Source: JBBDNV01 sp040877415 (lineage in GTDB: Bacteria > Planctomycetota > Planctomycetia > Pirellulales > PALSA-1355). Taken from it: a stretch of 34,392 bases of DNA. A model generated the notes under the pieces. The model was given only the letters and a program-made list of their open reading frames with translations. It was not told where the DNA came from and ran no database searches. Below are positions 22,753 through 31,175 of this stretch, one piece after another. Where the stretch lies: assembly GCA_040877415.1 (NCBI GenBank), contig JBBDNV010000049.1, positions 1-34,392 of the forward strand. The letters run 5' to 3'. The position numbers and the translations under genes were made by a program. Each line of letters opens with the position of its first letter. Within the stretch, counting starts at the first letter, position 1.

Positions 22753-24258
22753 ATGGTCTCGGTGCAGATTGCCGCCCTGGTTGTGGCGCTATCGGCCTCG
22801 GGCGAGACGACGCTGTTGGATTTCCACGCCCCCTGGTGCGCCCCCTGCCGGTCGATGGAAGGCACGATCGCCGATCTAAAGCGCGCCGGATATCCGGTCC
22901 GCACGGTCAACGTCGACCACGAGCGCAGCCTGGCGAAGCAATACAACGTTGAAACGATCCCCTGCTTCGTAATCGTCGTCGACGGCCGGGAAGCGGGTCG
23001 ACTGACGGGCGCCGTGGGGCGCGACGAGCTCGAGGCCATGTTCACACGCGCCGGCGTGGGCCGTGACACGGCGGGCCGTGAAACCACGCGCGCCCAATCG
23101 CCCGATCCGCCGCAAAACCACGTGTCGTTGCCGGGTCCGCGGGATGGCACCCCGCTCGTTCCGTCCCGCTTTGAACGCCCGAACGAAAGGGCCCCCGTCC
23201 AGACAAGCGAGCGAGGTCCGTCGGTCACCGCTCAGGACGTGATCCAGGCCAGCGTCCGCCTGACGATCGCTGACCCCCAGGGTTCCTCGCACGGCACCGG
23301 CACGCTCGTCGACGCCCGAGCGGGAGAGGCCTTGGTGTTAACCTGCGGACACATCTTCCGCGATTCACAGGGCAAAGGCCAAATCCTGGTGGACTTGTGC
23401 GGGCCGGGCGCCCCGCAGAAAGTGCCCGGCCGGCTCGTGAGCTATGACCTCGAGCGCGACGTCGCATTGGTGAGCATTCGACCCGGCGCTCAGGTGCGCG
23501 TCGCCCCGCTTGCGCCCAAGGGCTACCGGGTCGCCGAGGGCGATCGCGTCATCACCGTCGGTTGCAACAACGGCGGACCAGCCACGGCCGAGGAGAGCTC
23601 AATCACAGCGGTCAACAAGTTCCGCGCTGGGCCGAACTTGAGCGTCGCCGGTTTGCCGGCGCAAGGACGCAGCGGCGGCGGCCTGTTCACGACCGATGGC
23701 CAGGTGATCGGCGTTTGCAACGCGGCCGATCCGGCCGATCACGAAGGTCTTTACGCGGCGCTGGCCGCGATCCAGGACGAGCTTGACGAAGCCGGCCTGA
23801 CGGAAATTTACGAAAACCGCCCCCAGCGCAGCACAGTCGATGCGGGCGGAGTCGGCGATCTTGCGCACATGCGTCCGCCCGTCGGCGGTGCCTCCGGGCT
23901 AAACGGCGCCGCCGCGGGCGGAGCCGTCGATCTGGCGCACATGCCGGGGCCGGCGGCGCAACCGAGTTTCGCGGCCGACCGCGGCGCCCGGGTCATACCG
24001 GCGAGCACGGGCAGTCTTGCCGGGGTGGAACCCGCGGCGATGGCCGAAATCAACGCTCGGGCTGACCGCGCGGAGGTGATTTGTATCGTCCGTTCGCTCT
24101 CGAATCCGGATGCCAGGAGCGAGGTGATCTTGCTCGATCACGCTTCGTCCGCCTTTTTGCAGCAACTGGCGGCCGATCGCCAGGCCCAGGAAGCCCGGCA
24201 CTTGACGTCGCTCAAAGTCCGCTCAAGTCCCCGGCCGGCCCACCGCCGAGAGCGATAG
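22753..24258 (+). CDS. Thioredoxin-trypsin-like protease fusion protein
   Basis: The 501-residue product joins a thioredoxin domain (about 17-98) with active site WC29APC32 and cis-proline P70 (ETIPCF) to a trypsin-like serine protease domain (about 160-345) with H200 (TCGHIF), D236 (LERDVALVSI) and S307 (GRSGGG). Both active sites look complete. A 60-residue P/R-rich linker separates them. The tail repeats DLAHMRPP/DLAHMPGP and ends with a helical segment. The first 16 residues are hydrophobic and could be a weak signal peptide, so the location is uncertain. The start is firm: GGAGGG lies seven bases before the ATG. Thioredoxin-protease fusions occur elsewhere in planctomycetes; the substrate is unknown. 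Confidence 0.9.
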   Translation: MVSVQIAALVVALSASGETTLLDFHAPWCAPCRSMEGTIADLKRAGYPVRTVNVDHERSLAKQYNVETIPCFVIVVDGREAGRLTGAVGRDELEAMFTRAGVGRDTAGRETTRAQSPDPPQNHVSLPGPRDGTPLVPSRFERPNERAPVQTSERGPSVTAQDVIQASVRLTIADPQGSSHGTGTLVDARAGEALVLTCGHIFRDSQGKGQILVDLCGPGAPQKVPGRLVSYDLERDVALVSIRPGAQVRVAPLAPKGYRVAEGDRVITVGCNNGGPATAEESSITAVNKFRAGPNLSVAGLPAQGRSGGGLFTTDGQVIGVCNAADPADHEGLYAALAAIQDELDEAGLTEIYENRPQRSTVDAGGVGDLAHMRPPVGGASGLNGAAAGGAVDLAHMPGPAAQPSFAADRGARVIPASTGSLAGVEPAAMAEINARADRAEVICIVRSLSNPDARSEVILLDHASSAFLQQLAADRQAQEARHLTSLKVRSSPRPAHRRER

Positions 24259-24385
24259 ATTTCGACGTTCCGCCGACATCGCAAGCGAGGTCGCCTCCGC
24301 GTGCGGGGGTTGAAGTGACCTGTGTTTTCAGGCACATTCGGCATTGCGGCGGGGAGTGTACGATGTCGGCGGGCTCGAGGTCGCG

Positions 24386-25006
24386 ATGAAGCTGTTTTGC
24401 GTGCGCCACGGCGAAACGTATTACAACCTTGCCGGCCGAATCCAGGGGCAGTCGGATAGCCAGCTTTCGCCGCTGGGACGCCGGCAGTGCCAGGCCGTGG
24501 CCCTAGCGCTGGGCGGCCTCGAGTGCGACGCGGTCATCTCCAGCCCGCTTTCGCGCGCCCGCGAAAGCGCCCTGTGCATCGCCGAGAAGCTGAAGCTCGA
24601 AGTGCGCCTCGAGCCGCGGCTGATGGAAATCAACGCCGGCATTTTCCAGGGGCATTGCTGGGCCGAGATCGACGAGCGGTTTCCCGAAGATGCCGCGCGC
24701 TGGCGCAGCGGCGATCCCGACTACCGGATCCCCGACGGTGAATCGCGGCGCGACCTGATGCTGCGCTCCGCCGCCGCGTTCCGCGCGATTCGCCAGTTCG
24801 ACTATCGATGCGCGATCGTCGTGGCGCACAGCGGTTCGCTGTCGGCCGCCTTTAAGACGCTGCTCGAAATTCCCGCCGGGCGCAATCCGTTTGCGCTCTC
24901 AAACGGATCGGTCAGCGAGGCGGCGTGGGAGAGCGAGTTCAAGCTGCTCTCGCTCAACGAAACGGCGCACCTCGACGGGCTGTTCTCCGGCGGCGGCGAC
25001 TTGTGA
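24386..25006 (+). CDS. Histidine phosphatase (phosphoglycerate mutase-like)
   Basis: This 206-residue protein has the RHG motif R7-H8-G9 with the phosphohistidine H8, the conserved SSPLSRARESA segment, the acidic residue in MEINAGIFQG, and the second histidine in VVAHSGSLSA. That is the full catalytic set of the branch-1 histidine phosphatases. Members of this branch act on sugar phosphates, cobalamin intermediates or other phosphomonoesters; the substrate here is open. ATG 24386 starts the KLFCVRHGET strand; the frame extends 14 codons upstream without support. Its stop codon is eight bases from the stop of the convergent RidA gene. Confidence 0.92.
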   Translation: MKLFCVRHGETYYNLAGRIQGQSDSQLSPLGRRQCQAVALALGGLECDAVISSPLSRARESALCIAEKLKLEVRLEPRLMEINAGIFQGHCWAEIDERFPEDAARWRSGDPDYRIPDGESRRDLMLRSAAAFRAIRQFDYRCAIVVAHSGSLSAAFKTLLEIPAGRNPFALSNGSVSEAAWESEFKLLSLNETAHLDGLFSGGGDL

Positions 25007-25014
25007 GGCCGCAC

Positions 25015-25506
25015 TTATCGGCCCTTTTGCGACTCGAGCCAGGCCGGGTCGAGCTCGAAAATCGCCTCGATTTCGGTGGTGATGTTGCCGGGCAACGATC
25101 CCATGCCGACGGCGCTGCGCGCGCCGACGCCCCGCTCCTCGCCCCAGATGTCGCGAAACAGCTCGCTAGCGCCGTTGATCACCTGCGGATGCTCTTTGAA
25201 ATCGGGCGTGCAATTGACCATGCCCAGCAGCTTGACGACCCGCACGACGTGATCCAGGCTGCCGAGGCGCTGGCGCAGCGTGGCCAGAATGGCCAGTCCC
25301 GTTTGCCGCGCGCTGGCGACCCCGGCGGCCAGATCGACGTCGGCCCCGACGCGGCCGGTGAGCATGGTTGTGTCGTTTTTCAGCGGGCCGTGGCCCGAAA
25401 CGTAGGCCATGCCGCCGGCAATCACCAGCGGCTTGTAAACGCCGGCCGGCTTGGGAAGGGGAGGGAGTTGCAATTTGAGCTCGGCAACGCGCGAATCGGC
25501 ACTCAT
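25015..25506 (-). CDS. RidA (YjgF/YER057c/UK114) family protein
   Basis: From the ATG at 25506 the product has 163 residues, with the RidA fold over its length: GGMAYVSGHGP, the active-site arginine R130 (GARSAVGMGSLPG) and E145 (TTEIEAIF). RidA proteins speed the hydrolysis of reactive enamines and imines from amino-acid metabolism. The N-terminal 20 residues extend beyond the short RidA form, as in the longer YjgF-like subfamily. AGGAG lies seven bases upstream, which decides this start over one 11 codons earlier. It is the last gene of the minus-strand run with hisI and hisG, and amino-acid metabolism would fit. Confidence 0.9.
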   Translation of the reverse strand: MSADSRVAELKLQLPPLPKPAGVYKPLVIAGGMAYVSGHGPLKNDTTMLTGRVGADVDLAAGVASARQTGLAILATLRQRLGSLDHVVRVVKLLGMVNCTPDFKEHPQVINGASELFRDIWGEERGVGARSAVGMGSLPGNITTEIEAIFELDPAWLESQKGR

Positions 25507-25590
25507 GGAGTTGCTCCTGGCGTGAAATGTCGCTTCCAAATTGTTTGGTCGGCTTGCCCGGACCGATGGTCCTGGGGCTAAACGTTTTTT

Positions 25591-26268
25591 TCAGCGGGCC
25601 TCGGGCTTGACGACGTTGCCGCAAAGCACGATCTGGTCGAAGTTTCCCAAGTCGTCGAACGCCCCGATGCCGATCTGGCCCCAGGCAAAAGTTTTGTCGG
25701 CGGCGGCCATCAGCGGGGTTTCCAGATCGTCGAAATAGACGTCGATCTTTCCGTCGCCCACGCTGCGCACGATTTTGACCCGATGCCAGGCGTCGTCCCA
25801 GGGCGTGCCGGGAGTGGTCTTGGTCGAAATCTTCACGCGGGGCGCGCCGTTGACGATGAATATCTGGTTGGCGTGGTCGTCGGTGCGCTTGCCGAAATGC
25901 ACGTAATAAAAATGCGCCGGGTCCTGGTATCCGAAGACAACAACCATGCTGCGATGGTTGTAGTCCTTGACGGTGCTCTGAAGCCGGGCTTCGAGCACGA
26001 AGTTGCTCACGGCGACGTCCTTCAAGAGCGCGATATTGACCGGGCTGCGGTACGGCGGCTGGTAGTTGCTCTGGCGGAACAGGCTGTAGACTTTGCCCTG
26101 CGGGGTTTCGGCGATCTTCCAGGCCTCTCGGTCGGTGGGCTGCCAGCGGCCGCCGCCGGCTTCGAAATCCTCGCTGACAACCAGCGGCAGCTCGGCCTGT
26201 GCGTGTGTGGCGCAAACGAGGGCCGTCACCAGCACAGCGACCGCGGTTCGAGATGCTCGGCCATTCAT
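25591..26268 (-). CDS. Secreted LamG/concanavalin-like protein
   Basis: The 225-residue protein has a signal peptide (TAVAVLVTALVCATHAQA) and one beta-sandwich domain of the concanavalin/LamG type: SEDFEAGGGRWQPTDREAWK at the start, NFVLEARLQS in the core, and FAWGQIGIGAFDDLGNFDQI at the end, the usual pattern of DUF1080-like and LamG-like domains. No catalytic motif stands out, so sugar binding is likelier than hydrolysis. An AGAGGAA ribosome site precedes the ATG. It sits between hisG and the RidA gene, and its link to histidine synthesis is unclear. Confidence 0.85.
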   Translation of the reverse strand: MNGRASRTAVAVLVTALVCATHAQAELPLVVSEDFEAGGGRWQPTDREAWKIAETPQGKVYSLFRQSNYQPPYRSPVNIALLKDVAVSNFVLEARLQSTVKDYNHRSMVVVFGYQDPAHFYYVHFGKRTDDHANQIFIVNGAPRVKISTKTTPGTPWDDAWHRVKIVRSVGDGKIDVYFDDLETPLMAAADKTFAWGQIGIGAFDDLGNFDQIVLCGNVVKPEAR

Positions 26269-26280
26269 GGGTTCCTCTTG

Positions 26281-26308
26281 AGCCCCGGCCCCCCCGGGGC
26301 CGGTGGCT
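26281..26308. repeat. GC-rich hairpin between hisG and the next gene
   Basis: CCGGCCCC (26285-26292) pairs with GGGGCCGG (26296-26303) around CCC, and AGCC/GGCT extends the stem to twelve pairs with one bulged T. It lies eight bases past the hisG stop codon and before the ribosome site of the LamG-like gene. It may lower read-through or protect the hisG 3' end. Confidence 0.65.
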
Positions 26309-26315
26309 AAACGAT

Positions 26316-27191
26316 TTAGTCGATGATCTTGGTCAGCGCGTACTCGACGATACCGCGTGCGCCGGCCGCCTTCAACCGCGGGATGATGTGGCGCACGACC
26401 GATTCGTCGAGAATCGTGTTGACGTCGACCCAGTTTTCGTCGGCCAGGCTGGCCACGGTCGGCTGCTGCAAGGCGGGCAGGATGGCGAGCACTGAGGGCA
26501 ACTGATTGCGCGGCACGTTCATCATCAGCCCCACCTTGCCCTCGGCCGCCATCGCGCCCCGCAGCATCAGCACGATGTCGTCGATTTTCTGTTTCTTCCA
26601 AGCGTCGGCGTAGGCGCCGTGATTGGCGATGAAGCGGGGCGTGCTGGTGAGCACTTCGTCGACGATGCGCAGTTGATTGGCCCGCAGTGAGCCGCCGGTC
26701 TCGGTCACTTCGACGATGGCGTCGGCCAGCTTGGGCGGCTTCACTTCGGTCGCGCCCCAACTGAACTCGACCTTCGCCTTGACGCCGTTTCGGGCCAGGT
26801 ACCGCTCGGTCAGCCCCACGGCTTCGGTGGCGATGCGCTTGCCGGCCAGGTCCTTGACGCTTTGCACCGGCGAATTCTCGGGCACGCACAACACCCACCG
26901 CACCGGCCGGCGGCTGACTTTGGAGAACACCAGCTCGGCGACTTCGTGCACGTCGGAGCCGTTCTCGATGATCCAGTCATGGCCGGTGAGCCCGCAGTCG
27001 AGCACGCCGTCCTCGACATAGCGGGCCATTTCCTGGGCGCGGATCAACATGCACTCGATCTCGTCGTCGTCGATCGTGGGGAAATAGCTGCGAGAGCTGA
27101 AGGTGATCTTGTAGCCCGCGCGGCGAAACAATTCGGCCGTGGCTTCCTGCAGACTGCCGGCGGGAATTCCAAGCTTGAGGCAGTTTGGCAT
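26316..27191 (-). CDS. hisG: ATP phosphoribosyltransferase, long form
   Basis: This 291-residue enzyme catalyses the first step of histidine synthesis, joining ATP and PRPP to make phosphoribosyl-ATP. It has the N-terminal HisG pattern (KLGIPAGSLQEATAELFRRA, CMLIRAQEMARYVEDGVLDC, then GLTGHDWI), the PRPP-binding loop region (IVEVTETGGSLRANQL), and a C-terminal regulatory domain (about 215-291) found only in the long form, which binds histidine as a feedback inhibitor and needs no HisZ. ATG 27191 is chosen because upstream residues read the GC-rich repeat. The ribosome site is weak. hisI lies 199 bases upstream on the same strand. Confidence 0.95.
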   Translation of the reverse strand: MPNCLKLGIPAGSLQEATAELFRRAGYKITFSSRSYFPTIDDDEIECMLIRAQEMARYVEDGVLDCGLTGHDWIIENGSDVHEVAELVFSKVSRRPVRWVLCVPENSPVQSVKDLAGKRIATEAVGLTERYLARNGVKAKVEFSWGATEVKPPKLADAIVEVTETGGSLRANQLRIVDEVLTSTPRFIANHGAYADAWKKQKIDDIVLMLRGAMAAEGKVGLMMNVPRNQLPSVLAILPALQQPTVASLADENWVDVNTILDESVVRHIIPRLKAAGARGIVEYALTKIID

Positions 27192-27238
27192 GGCGGGGTG
27201 ATTCAACCGCTTATTTCGCTTTGCGAACACGTACCCGT

Positions 27239-27261
27239 TAGCCCCCGGCTTTGCCGGGGGA
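27239..27261. repeat. GC-rich hairpin, left copy
   Basis: CCCCCGGC and GCCGGGGG pair around TTT. The 23 bases are the exact reverse complement of 27311-27333, so the two copies form an inverted pair 49 bases apart between hisI and hisG. A pair like this resembles the paired REP elements of enterobacteria. Confidence 0.75.
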
Positions 27262-27310
27262 TCGTCGTACCGCAGCTCTCGACGGTTCGTCATCCTTCAC
27301 AAGCGAGGAA

Positions 27311-27333
27311 TCCCCCGGCAAAGCCGGGGGCTA
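27311..27333. repeat. GC-rich hairpin, right copy
   Basis: CCCCCGGC and GCCGGGGG pair around AAA, followed by CTA. It is the exact reverse complement of the copy at 27239-27261. It lies about 60 bases past the hisI stop codon. Confidence 0.75.
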
Positions 27334-27359
27334 AATGGTGACGTCGACGGTCCATGCGT

Positions 27360-27391
27360 AACATCAAAACTTGCGCTGCGGGTTGGTGTTC
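27360..27391. repeat. Dispersed motif, copy 5 (long form)
   Basis: It matches 2354-2385 at 28 of 32 positions, with the core TTGCGCTGCGGGTTGGTGTT. Its last base is the first plus-strand base of the hisI stop codon (27391-27393), so the repeat begins exactly where the hisI reading frame ends. Confidence 0.7.
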
Positions 27392-27777
27392 TACTTTTTG
27401 TACACTTGCTGGGGATCGAACACGCGCTCGGCGATCACCTTGAGCCCTTCGGGCGTAACCTGGCGAAAGAAGCAGCTCGCGTAGCCTTCGTGGCAGGCCG
27501 CGCCGCCGATTTGGTGCACCTTGAGCAAAATCGTATCGGCGTCGCAGTCGAAGAAGATCGCCTCGACTTCCTGCACGTGGCCGCTCTCTTCGCCTTTGCG
27601 CCACAGCTTGTGGCGGCTGCGGCTGAAGTACACGGCCCGGCCGGTGGCCAGCGTTTCGGCGTAGCTTTCGGCGTTCATGTAGGCCAGCATCAGGACTTCG
27701 CCCGATTCGGCGTCCTGGGCAATGGCGGGCAAGAGGCCGTCCCCTTTGGAAAAATCCGGGGCAATGGTCGTGGTCAC
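27391..27777 (-). CDS. hisI: Phosphoribosyl-AMP cyclohydrolase
   Basis: The 128-residue enzyme opens the adenine ring of phosphoribosyl-AMP in the third step of histidine synthesis. It has the metal-binding D77-C-D79-A-D81 motif and the zinc cysteines C95 (GGAACHEG) and C102 (SCFFR). There is no HisE domain, so phosphoribosyl-ATP pyrophosphatase must be encoded elsewhere. The start is the GTG at 27777, with AGGAG about 11 bases upstream; an ATG at 27816 would add 13 residues not usual in the family. It is followed, after 199 bases with repeats, by hisG. Confidence 0.94.
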   Translation of the reverse strand: MTTTIAPDFSKGDGLLPAIAQDAESGEVLMLAYMNAESYAETLATGRAVYFSRSRHKLWRKGEESGHVQEVEAIFFDCDADTILLKVHQIGGAACHEGYASCFFRQVTPEGLKVIAERVFDPQQVYKK

Positions 27778-28101
27778 GACAAGGTTGCTCCTGGTCAGGA
27801 GACGCAGCGGGCCCAACTACACGGATTGGCAACGAACCAGCATAACGCTTCGCGAACCCTTGTGCCAAGTGCCGCAAGCGTGATCCGGCATCAAAAAAGA
27901 TTCGACGAAGTCAACCGCCGGAATTCTTTTCGCCGGTGGCGGAGAACATTTGGAGAATCCACGCTGCCGATTGCTGTGCCATTTTGGGTGAAACCATGCA
28001 CGCCTTTCCCCGGTATACCTCAGAGTAACGCCTCGCAGCCTGTCGAATGCGACACGACAACTGCGCGCGAGAGCGTCCCGCACCGTCGGAGGGTGTTAGC
28101 A
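27778..28101. other. Gene-free divergent promoter region
   Basis: No gene is seen between the divergent hisI and amidohydrolase genes. It should carry promoters on both strands, but no clear pair of boxes or operator is visible. Open frames on both strands lack family resemblance. Confidence 0.55.
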
Positions 28102-29547
28102 ATGATACAGTCAATCACGTGCCGAATAAGAATTGATCTGGGATTCGTGCCGAGGCGAATGTCCACAATCATGCGGCATGTCGGATTGATGCTCGCCTGT
28201 TCGTTCGCCGTGCCGGCTGAGTGCGCTCGTGCGGCACAGAGCGTGGCGATCAGCCACGTCACCGTGATTGACGGGACTGGCGCGGCCCCACGGCCGGACA
28301 CGACGGTATTGATCGAGGGTGACCGCATCGCGTCGGTGACGCCAGCCGACGACGCCGCGATTCCCGCTGGCGCCGTGGTTGTCGACGGTCGCGGCAAGTT
28401 CCTGATCCCGGGATTGTGGGACATGCACGTCCACCTGGCGAAGGCCGGCGCAGGTGCGCTGCCGCTGTTTGTCGCCAACGGTGTCACGAGCGTCCGCGAC
28501 ATGGGGGGCGACTTTGCCGAGGTTTTCAAGTGGAGGCGCGAGATTGCGAAAGGAGAGAAGCTCGGACCTCGGATCAAGACGGCCGGTCCGATTCTAGAGA
28601 GCGCCAGCCATGTGGAACGCATGAAACGACAAGGCACAGTGGAACCCGTGGAACGAACGCGCGTGCCGGTTGCCAATGCCGAAGCCGCCGGCCCTGCCGT
28701 GGAGTCCATCGCGAAGCTCGGAGTCGATTTCTTGAAGGTGCGCACGGTAGCATCGCTGGAGACGTATCGGGCAATCTCGGAGTCGGCCAAGCGCGTCGGG
28801 CTGCCGCTGGTCGGCCACGCCGTGGCCGCGCCCGAGGAAATAATTCGCGCCGGACAGCGCAGCATCGAGCACGTGTTGTTCCCTCCGCTCAACAAGACGG
28901 AGCAAGAACGAAACGAACTATTCAAAGAGTTCGTCGACAGCGGGATTGCGGTCGTGCCAACCTTGGTCAATGGCGAAAAGTCTCTATTCGTTTCGTACGA
29001 AGCCGCGGCCGCAATCGTCGAAGACAGCGACGGAAAGATCGACCCGCGGCGAAAATATCTCTCCGGTTATCTCATCGACGATTGGCGCGAGCAAGTCGAG
29101 GAGAGGAAATCGGGAGCGCAGATTGACTGGAAAAAGATGGCCCCGCGCCTGCTGCGGGACGTGCAAGAAATGCATCGCGCTGGGGTGCGCATCATGCCGG
29201 GCACCGATGTAGCCGTGGTATTGATCTTTCCCGGTTTTAGCCTGCACGACGAACTGCAGCTTCTGGTGCGCGAAGTCGGGATGACAAGCATGGAGGTCCT
29301 GGTGAGTGCCACTCGCCATCCGGCCGAATTCTTCGGTATGCAGGACGCGTTGGGGACCGTGGAGGCCGGAAAGATCGCCGACCTGGTACTCTTGGACGCC
29401 GATCCGCTTGAGGATATTCGCAACACGCAACAAATACACGGCGTCATGCTCAACGGGAAATTCATGGACCGCGCAGCGCTTGACGAGATTCTGGCGCAGG
29501 TTGCAGCGACCGCCCGCAATCAGCGCAAGGGCGACCCGAAAAAGTGA
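28102..29547 (+). CDS. Secreted metal-dependent amidohydrolase
   Basis: From the ATG at 28102, with a GGAGGG ribosome site eight bases upstream, the product has 481 residues. A long basic stretch precedes a signal-peptide core (VGLMLACSFAVPAECARA), so an in-frame ATG at 28159 is a possible alternative. The binuclear metal site is complete: H109-x-H111 (WDMHVHL), K212 (DFLKVRTV), H239 (VGHAV), H257 (SIEHVLF) and D369 (MPGTDVA). It belongs to the imidazolonepropionase-like/prolidase-like amidohydrolases, which cleave cyclic amides or dipeptides. The next gene, an alpha/beta hydrolase 46 bases away, is probably cotranscribed. Confidence 0.92.
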   Translation: MIQSITCRIRIDLGFVPRRMSTIMRHVGLMLACSFAVPAECARAAQSVAISHVTVIDGTGAAPRPDTTVLIEGDRIASVTPADDAAIPAGAVVVDGRGKFLIPGLWDMHVHLAKAGAGALPLFVANGVTSVRDMGGDFAEVFKWRREIAKGEKLGPRIKTAGPILESASHVERMKRQGTVEPVERTRVPVANAEAAGPAVESIAKLGVDFLKVRTVASLETYRAISESAKRVGLPLVGHAVAAPEEIIRAGQRSIEHVLFPPLNKTEQERNELFKEFVDSGIAVVPTLVNGEKSLFVSYEAAAAIVEDSDGKIDPRRKYLSGYLIDDWREQVEERKSGAQIDWKKMAPRLLRDVQEMHRAGVRIMPGTDVAVVLIFPGFSLHDELQLLVREVGMTSMEVLVSATRHPAEFFGMQDALGTVEAGKIADLVLLDADPLEDIRNTQQIHGVMLNGKFMDRAALDEILAQVAATARNQRKGDPKK

Positions 29548-29593
29548 GCCGACGGCATCGGGACCGACTGCTAAGCAGGAGAGGAGTTTGCCG

Positions 29594-31075
29594 ATGAGAT
29601 TTTTGCCGATCGTCCTGGCGATGTTAATCCTGGCGCTCGAATCGGGCGCAGACGCCGTTGAGTCCACTGGGCCGGGTCCGGACAAACTGACGCTTGCGCC
29701 GTACGTCTTTCAGACACCCGACGGACGTAAGTTGGACGCGGAACTGGGCCGGCTGGTGGTGCCCGAGAACCGCACGAAGACCGACAGCAGGTCGATCGAG
29801 CTTGTGTTCGTGCGCTTCAAGAGCACGGCCGAGAAACCTGGCCCACCAATTGTCTACCTTGCCGGAGGCCCCGGCGGATCGGGCATCGAACTGGCGCGGG
29901 GTGCGCGGTTTCCCGTATTCGATGCCATGCGCGAGGTCGGCGACGTGATTGCCTTGGATCAGCGCGGCGCCGGTCGCTGCATGCCAAAGCTGGCTTGTCA
30001 GGATCGCTGGAACTTTCCGCTCGATCAGCCGGGCGATCCGGCGGTGTTTCTCCGTCTTGCGCTGGATCGCTGCCGAGAGTGCGCCGAACATTGGAAGCGT
30101 CAAGGCGTCGACTTAAACGGCTATAACACGAATGAAAGTGCGGACGATCTCGAGGATCTCAGGCGGGCCCTGGGCGTGGAGAAGATCAGTCTATTGGCCG
30201 CCAGTTACGGAACGCACCTGGCCTTGGCGACGATTCGGAGACACGAATCGAGCATTCACCGGGCGGTACTGGCCGGGGTCGAGGGACCGGACCACACATT
30301 GAAGCTGCCGAGCGCGGGGCAAACGATCCTCGAGAAGATCGACCGGCTCGTCAAAGCCGATCTCGAGCTGAGCCAACGCATTCCCGACTTGCTGGGATTG
30401 ATGAGACGGGTTCTTGAACGGCTCGACCGGCAGCCGGTGACGGTCGAGGTGACCGACCCTCAGACTCGCGAAAAGGTGAAAGTCGCCGTCGGAAAGTTTG
30501 ACCTTCAATTCATTACGGCGCAGTCGCTGGGGAGCCGACAGGCGATGCGAATGCTTCCGGCATTGTATGAAGCGATGTCCAACGGGGATTTCTCGTTTTT
30601 GGCACGCACGTCGATCGAGGTGCGCCGCAGTCCGATCGGCTCGGCCATGGCCTTCATGATGGACTGCGCGTCGGGCGCCTCGCCCGAGCGGCTGGCTCAA
30701 ATTCAACGCGAGGCCCGCCAGTGTCTGTTAGGCAACGCGGCGAATTTTCCGATGCCCGAAATCCGCGGGGCATGGGGTAATCCTGATTTGGGCCCGGCCT
30801 TTCGCGCCGCCGTCCATTCAACCCTGCCGGTCCTGTTTGTCAGCGGGACGCTCGACGGCCGGACGCCCGCCAGTAACGCCGATGAGGTCCAAGCCGGGTT
30901 TCCCAACAGCGTGCAGCTCGTCATCGATGGAGCGGCCCACGGCGACGATCTGTTTGTCTCTTCACCGACTATCAAGAACGTCATGGTGGAATTCATGAAG
31001 GGCCATCAACTGCCAGCGACCTCGATCGCTATTCCACCCCTGCGGTTCTCCCCATTGAGCCGGCGAGGGGATTGA
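29594..31075 (+). CDS. Secreted alpha/beta hydrolase (prolyl/tripeptidyl aminopeptidase-like)
   Basis: The 493-residue protein has a signal peptide (MRFLPIVLAMLILALESGADA), the oxyanion segment GGPGGS (91-96), DQRGAGRC (122-129), the nucleophile S204 (LAASYGTHLA), and candidates D421 (SGTLDGRTP) and H449 (GAAHGDD) for the rest of the triad. GGPGGS with DQRG and SYGT is typical of the proline iminopeptidase and tripeptidyl aminopeptidase families. The nucleophile elbow has Ala in place of the first Gly. The ATG follows an AGGAG ribosome site. With the upstream amidohydrolase it may form a periplasmic peptide-degrading pair. Confidence 0.9.
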   Translation: MRFLPIVLAMLILALESGADAVESTGPGPDKLTLAPYVFQTPDGRKLDAELGRLVVPENRTKTDSRSIELVFVRFKSTAEKPGPPIVYLAGGPGGSGIELARGARFPVFDAMREVGDVIALDQRGAGRCMPKLACQDRWNFPLDQPGDPAVFLRLALDRCRECAEHWKRQGVDLNGYNTNESADDLEDLRRALGVEKISLLAASYGTHLALATIRRHESSIHRAVLAGVEGPDHTLKLPSAGQTILEKIDRLVKADLELSQRIPDLLGLMRRVLERLDRQPVTVEVTDPQTREKVKVAVGKFDLQFITAQSLGSRQAMRMLPALYEAMSNGDFSFLARTSIEVRRSPIGSAMAFMMDCASGASPERLAQIQREARQCLLGNAANFPMPEIRGAWGNPDLGPAFRAAVHSTLPVLFVSGTLDGRTPASNADEVQAGFPNSVQLVIDGAAHGDDLFVSSPTIKNVMVEFMKGHQLPATSIAIPPLRFSPLSRRGD

Positions 31076-31175
31076 ATCGAACCAAAGCTTGCAGTGCCCA
31101 AATAGTTGCTTCTTGCGCGGACACCGCCTATAAAGATCGCTGCGATTGAATCCGCCTTGCAACGGAGGTGCAGCT

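Noticed and set aside
22139..22879. Arginine-rich open frames on both strands in the hairpin stretch
   Set aside because: No start signal, no family resemblance, and composition typical of frames opened by GC-rich non-coding DNA.
27406..28101. N-terminal extension of the amidohydrolase frame
   Set aside because: It overlaps hisI in antisense and lies before the strong ribosome site and signal peptide at 28102.
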